NCBI GenBank assembly: GCA_963747425.1
Contig: CAVVFJ010000014.1
Location: 124,001 to 188,000 of the forward strand
Origin: DASUPK01 sp963747425
GTDB taxonomy: Bacteria; Actinomycetota; Thermoleophilia; Solirubrobacterales; 70-9
Reading direction: 5' to 3'
DNA length: 64,000 nucleotides
Shown here: positions 63,722 to 64,000 of the stretch, one piece after another
Numbering within the stretch: the stretch's first letter is position 1
Layout of the letters: each line of letters begins with the position of its first letter
The notes under the pieces: model-generated
Database searches by the model: none
Told to the model about the DNA's origin: nothing
The model's input: only the letters and a program-made list of their open reading frames with translations
Made by a program: the position numbers and the translations under genes

Positions 63722-64000
63722 AGCTCGCGCACCGCATTCGGCACGACGCGCATGAACGCCTCGGCCTGGCGGATCTCAGAGTCGCCCGAGACGCGGCGGG
63801 CATGGTTGCCGCGCTGCTCCGCTCGCTGGGCGTAGTAGGTCTGCAGGTACTGCTGGGATTTCATCTCCGCCATCGCCGCAACCTTGCGCTCGAACACCTG
63901 GGTGATGTCGAGGAAGACGCTCGGCGTGAAGTTGCAGAGCTCGGGCTGGTGGGGCTCGAACAGGTAGAACTGCGGTGGCTTGATCGTCGGGAAGGCGCTC
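63718..64000 (-). CDS. galB: PIG-L/LmbE-family protein, 5' partial (candidate 4-oxalomesaconate hydratase)
   Basis: Only the last 93 residues are in the window; the gene enters from the right. They read KPPQFYLFEPHQPELCNF, then FLDITQVFERKVAAMAEMKSQQYLQTYYAQRAEQRG and an IRQAEAFMRVVPNAVREL tail, which fits the C-terminus of PIG-L-type metal hydrolases. GalB, the 4-oxalomesaconate hydratase of gallate breakdown, belongs to this family, and here the stop overlaps the GalC-like start. Function is inferred from that pairing; other PIG-L proteins are deacetylases. Confidence 0.65.
   Translation of the reverse strand, partial: SAFPTIKPPQFYLFEPHQPELCNFTPSVFLDITQVFERKVAAMAEMKSQQYLQTYYAQRAEQRGNHARRVSGDSEIRQAEAFMRVVPNAVREL

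Overview
The window is GC-rich, densely packed DNA that looks like a chromosome segment of an actinobacterium, most likely of the Thermoleophilia (Solirubrobacterales/Gaiellales) type. This placement is inferred from gene content: an actinobacterial mIHF-like nucleoid protein, an ECF41 sigma factor, tandem sorbosone-dehydrogenase paralogues, a YrbE/MlaE ABC core, frequent GTG/TTG starts and short overlapping operons. I saw no rRNA, tRNA, CRISPR array, insertion sequence or phage.

Layout. 0-11.7 kb: a cellulose synthase fused to a GH8 cellulase (cut by the left edge), an MFS exporter, an ExoD-like protein, an acyl-CoA dehydrogenase bracketed by palindromic repeats, an APC permease, small unknown proteins, two Ca2+ antiporters and a lipoprotein. 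11.7-22.7 kb: a giant zinc-ribbon/cyclase/AAA/TPR protein, EVE and DUF2203 proteins, PPK2, a MoxR-CoxE pair, an ECF41 sigma factor with its epimerase partner and a matching promoter, and a CYTH phosphatase. 22.8-25.5 kb: a TPP riboswitch controlling a thiamine-precursor ABC transporter (thiZXY). 25.6-31.2 kb: AlkA glycosylase, a divergent GNAT / serine-palmitoyltransferase-like pair (possible ceramide synthesis), an mIHF-like protein behind a 300-base leader, and membrane unknowns. 31.2-38.1 kb: B3/B4 protein, redoxin, an RND/MMPL exporter and an Mla/Mce-type ABC core. 38.3-44.1 kb: three tandem PQQ sugar dehydrogenases and a PQQ-propeller lipoprotein. 44.1-48.2 kb: a PII-like protein coupled to a PucR regulator, divergent from an aldehyde dehydrogenase across a palindrome. 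48.2-54.2 kb: divergent metE and metH. 54.2-64 kb: a cation/proton antiporter, then a catabolic block (two aldehyde dehydrogenases, a benzoylformate-decarboxylase-like enzyme, a GMC oxidoreductase, a SnoaL protein, and GalC/GalB-like proteins of 4-oxalomesaconate metabolism).

Quality caveat. Six genes carry eight single-base indels (thiZ, thiY, metH twice, the decarboxylase twice with mutual compensation, one aldehyde dehydrogenase, the GMC oxidoreductase). Each is repaired to family consensus by one base, so I read them mainly as assembly errors, not as gene decay.
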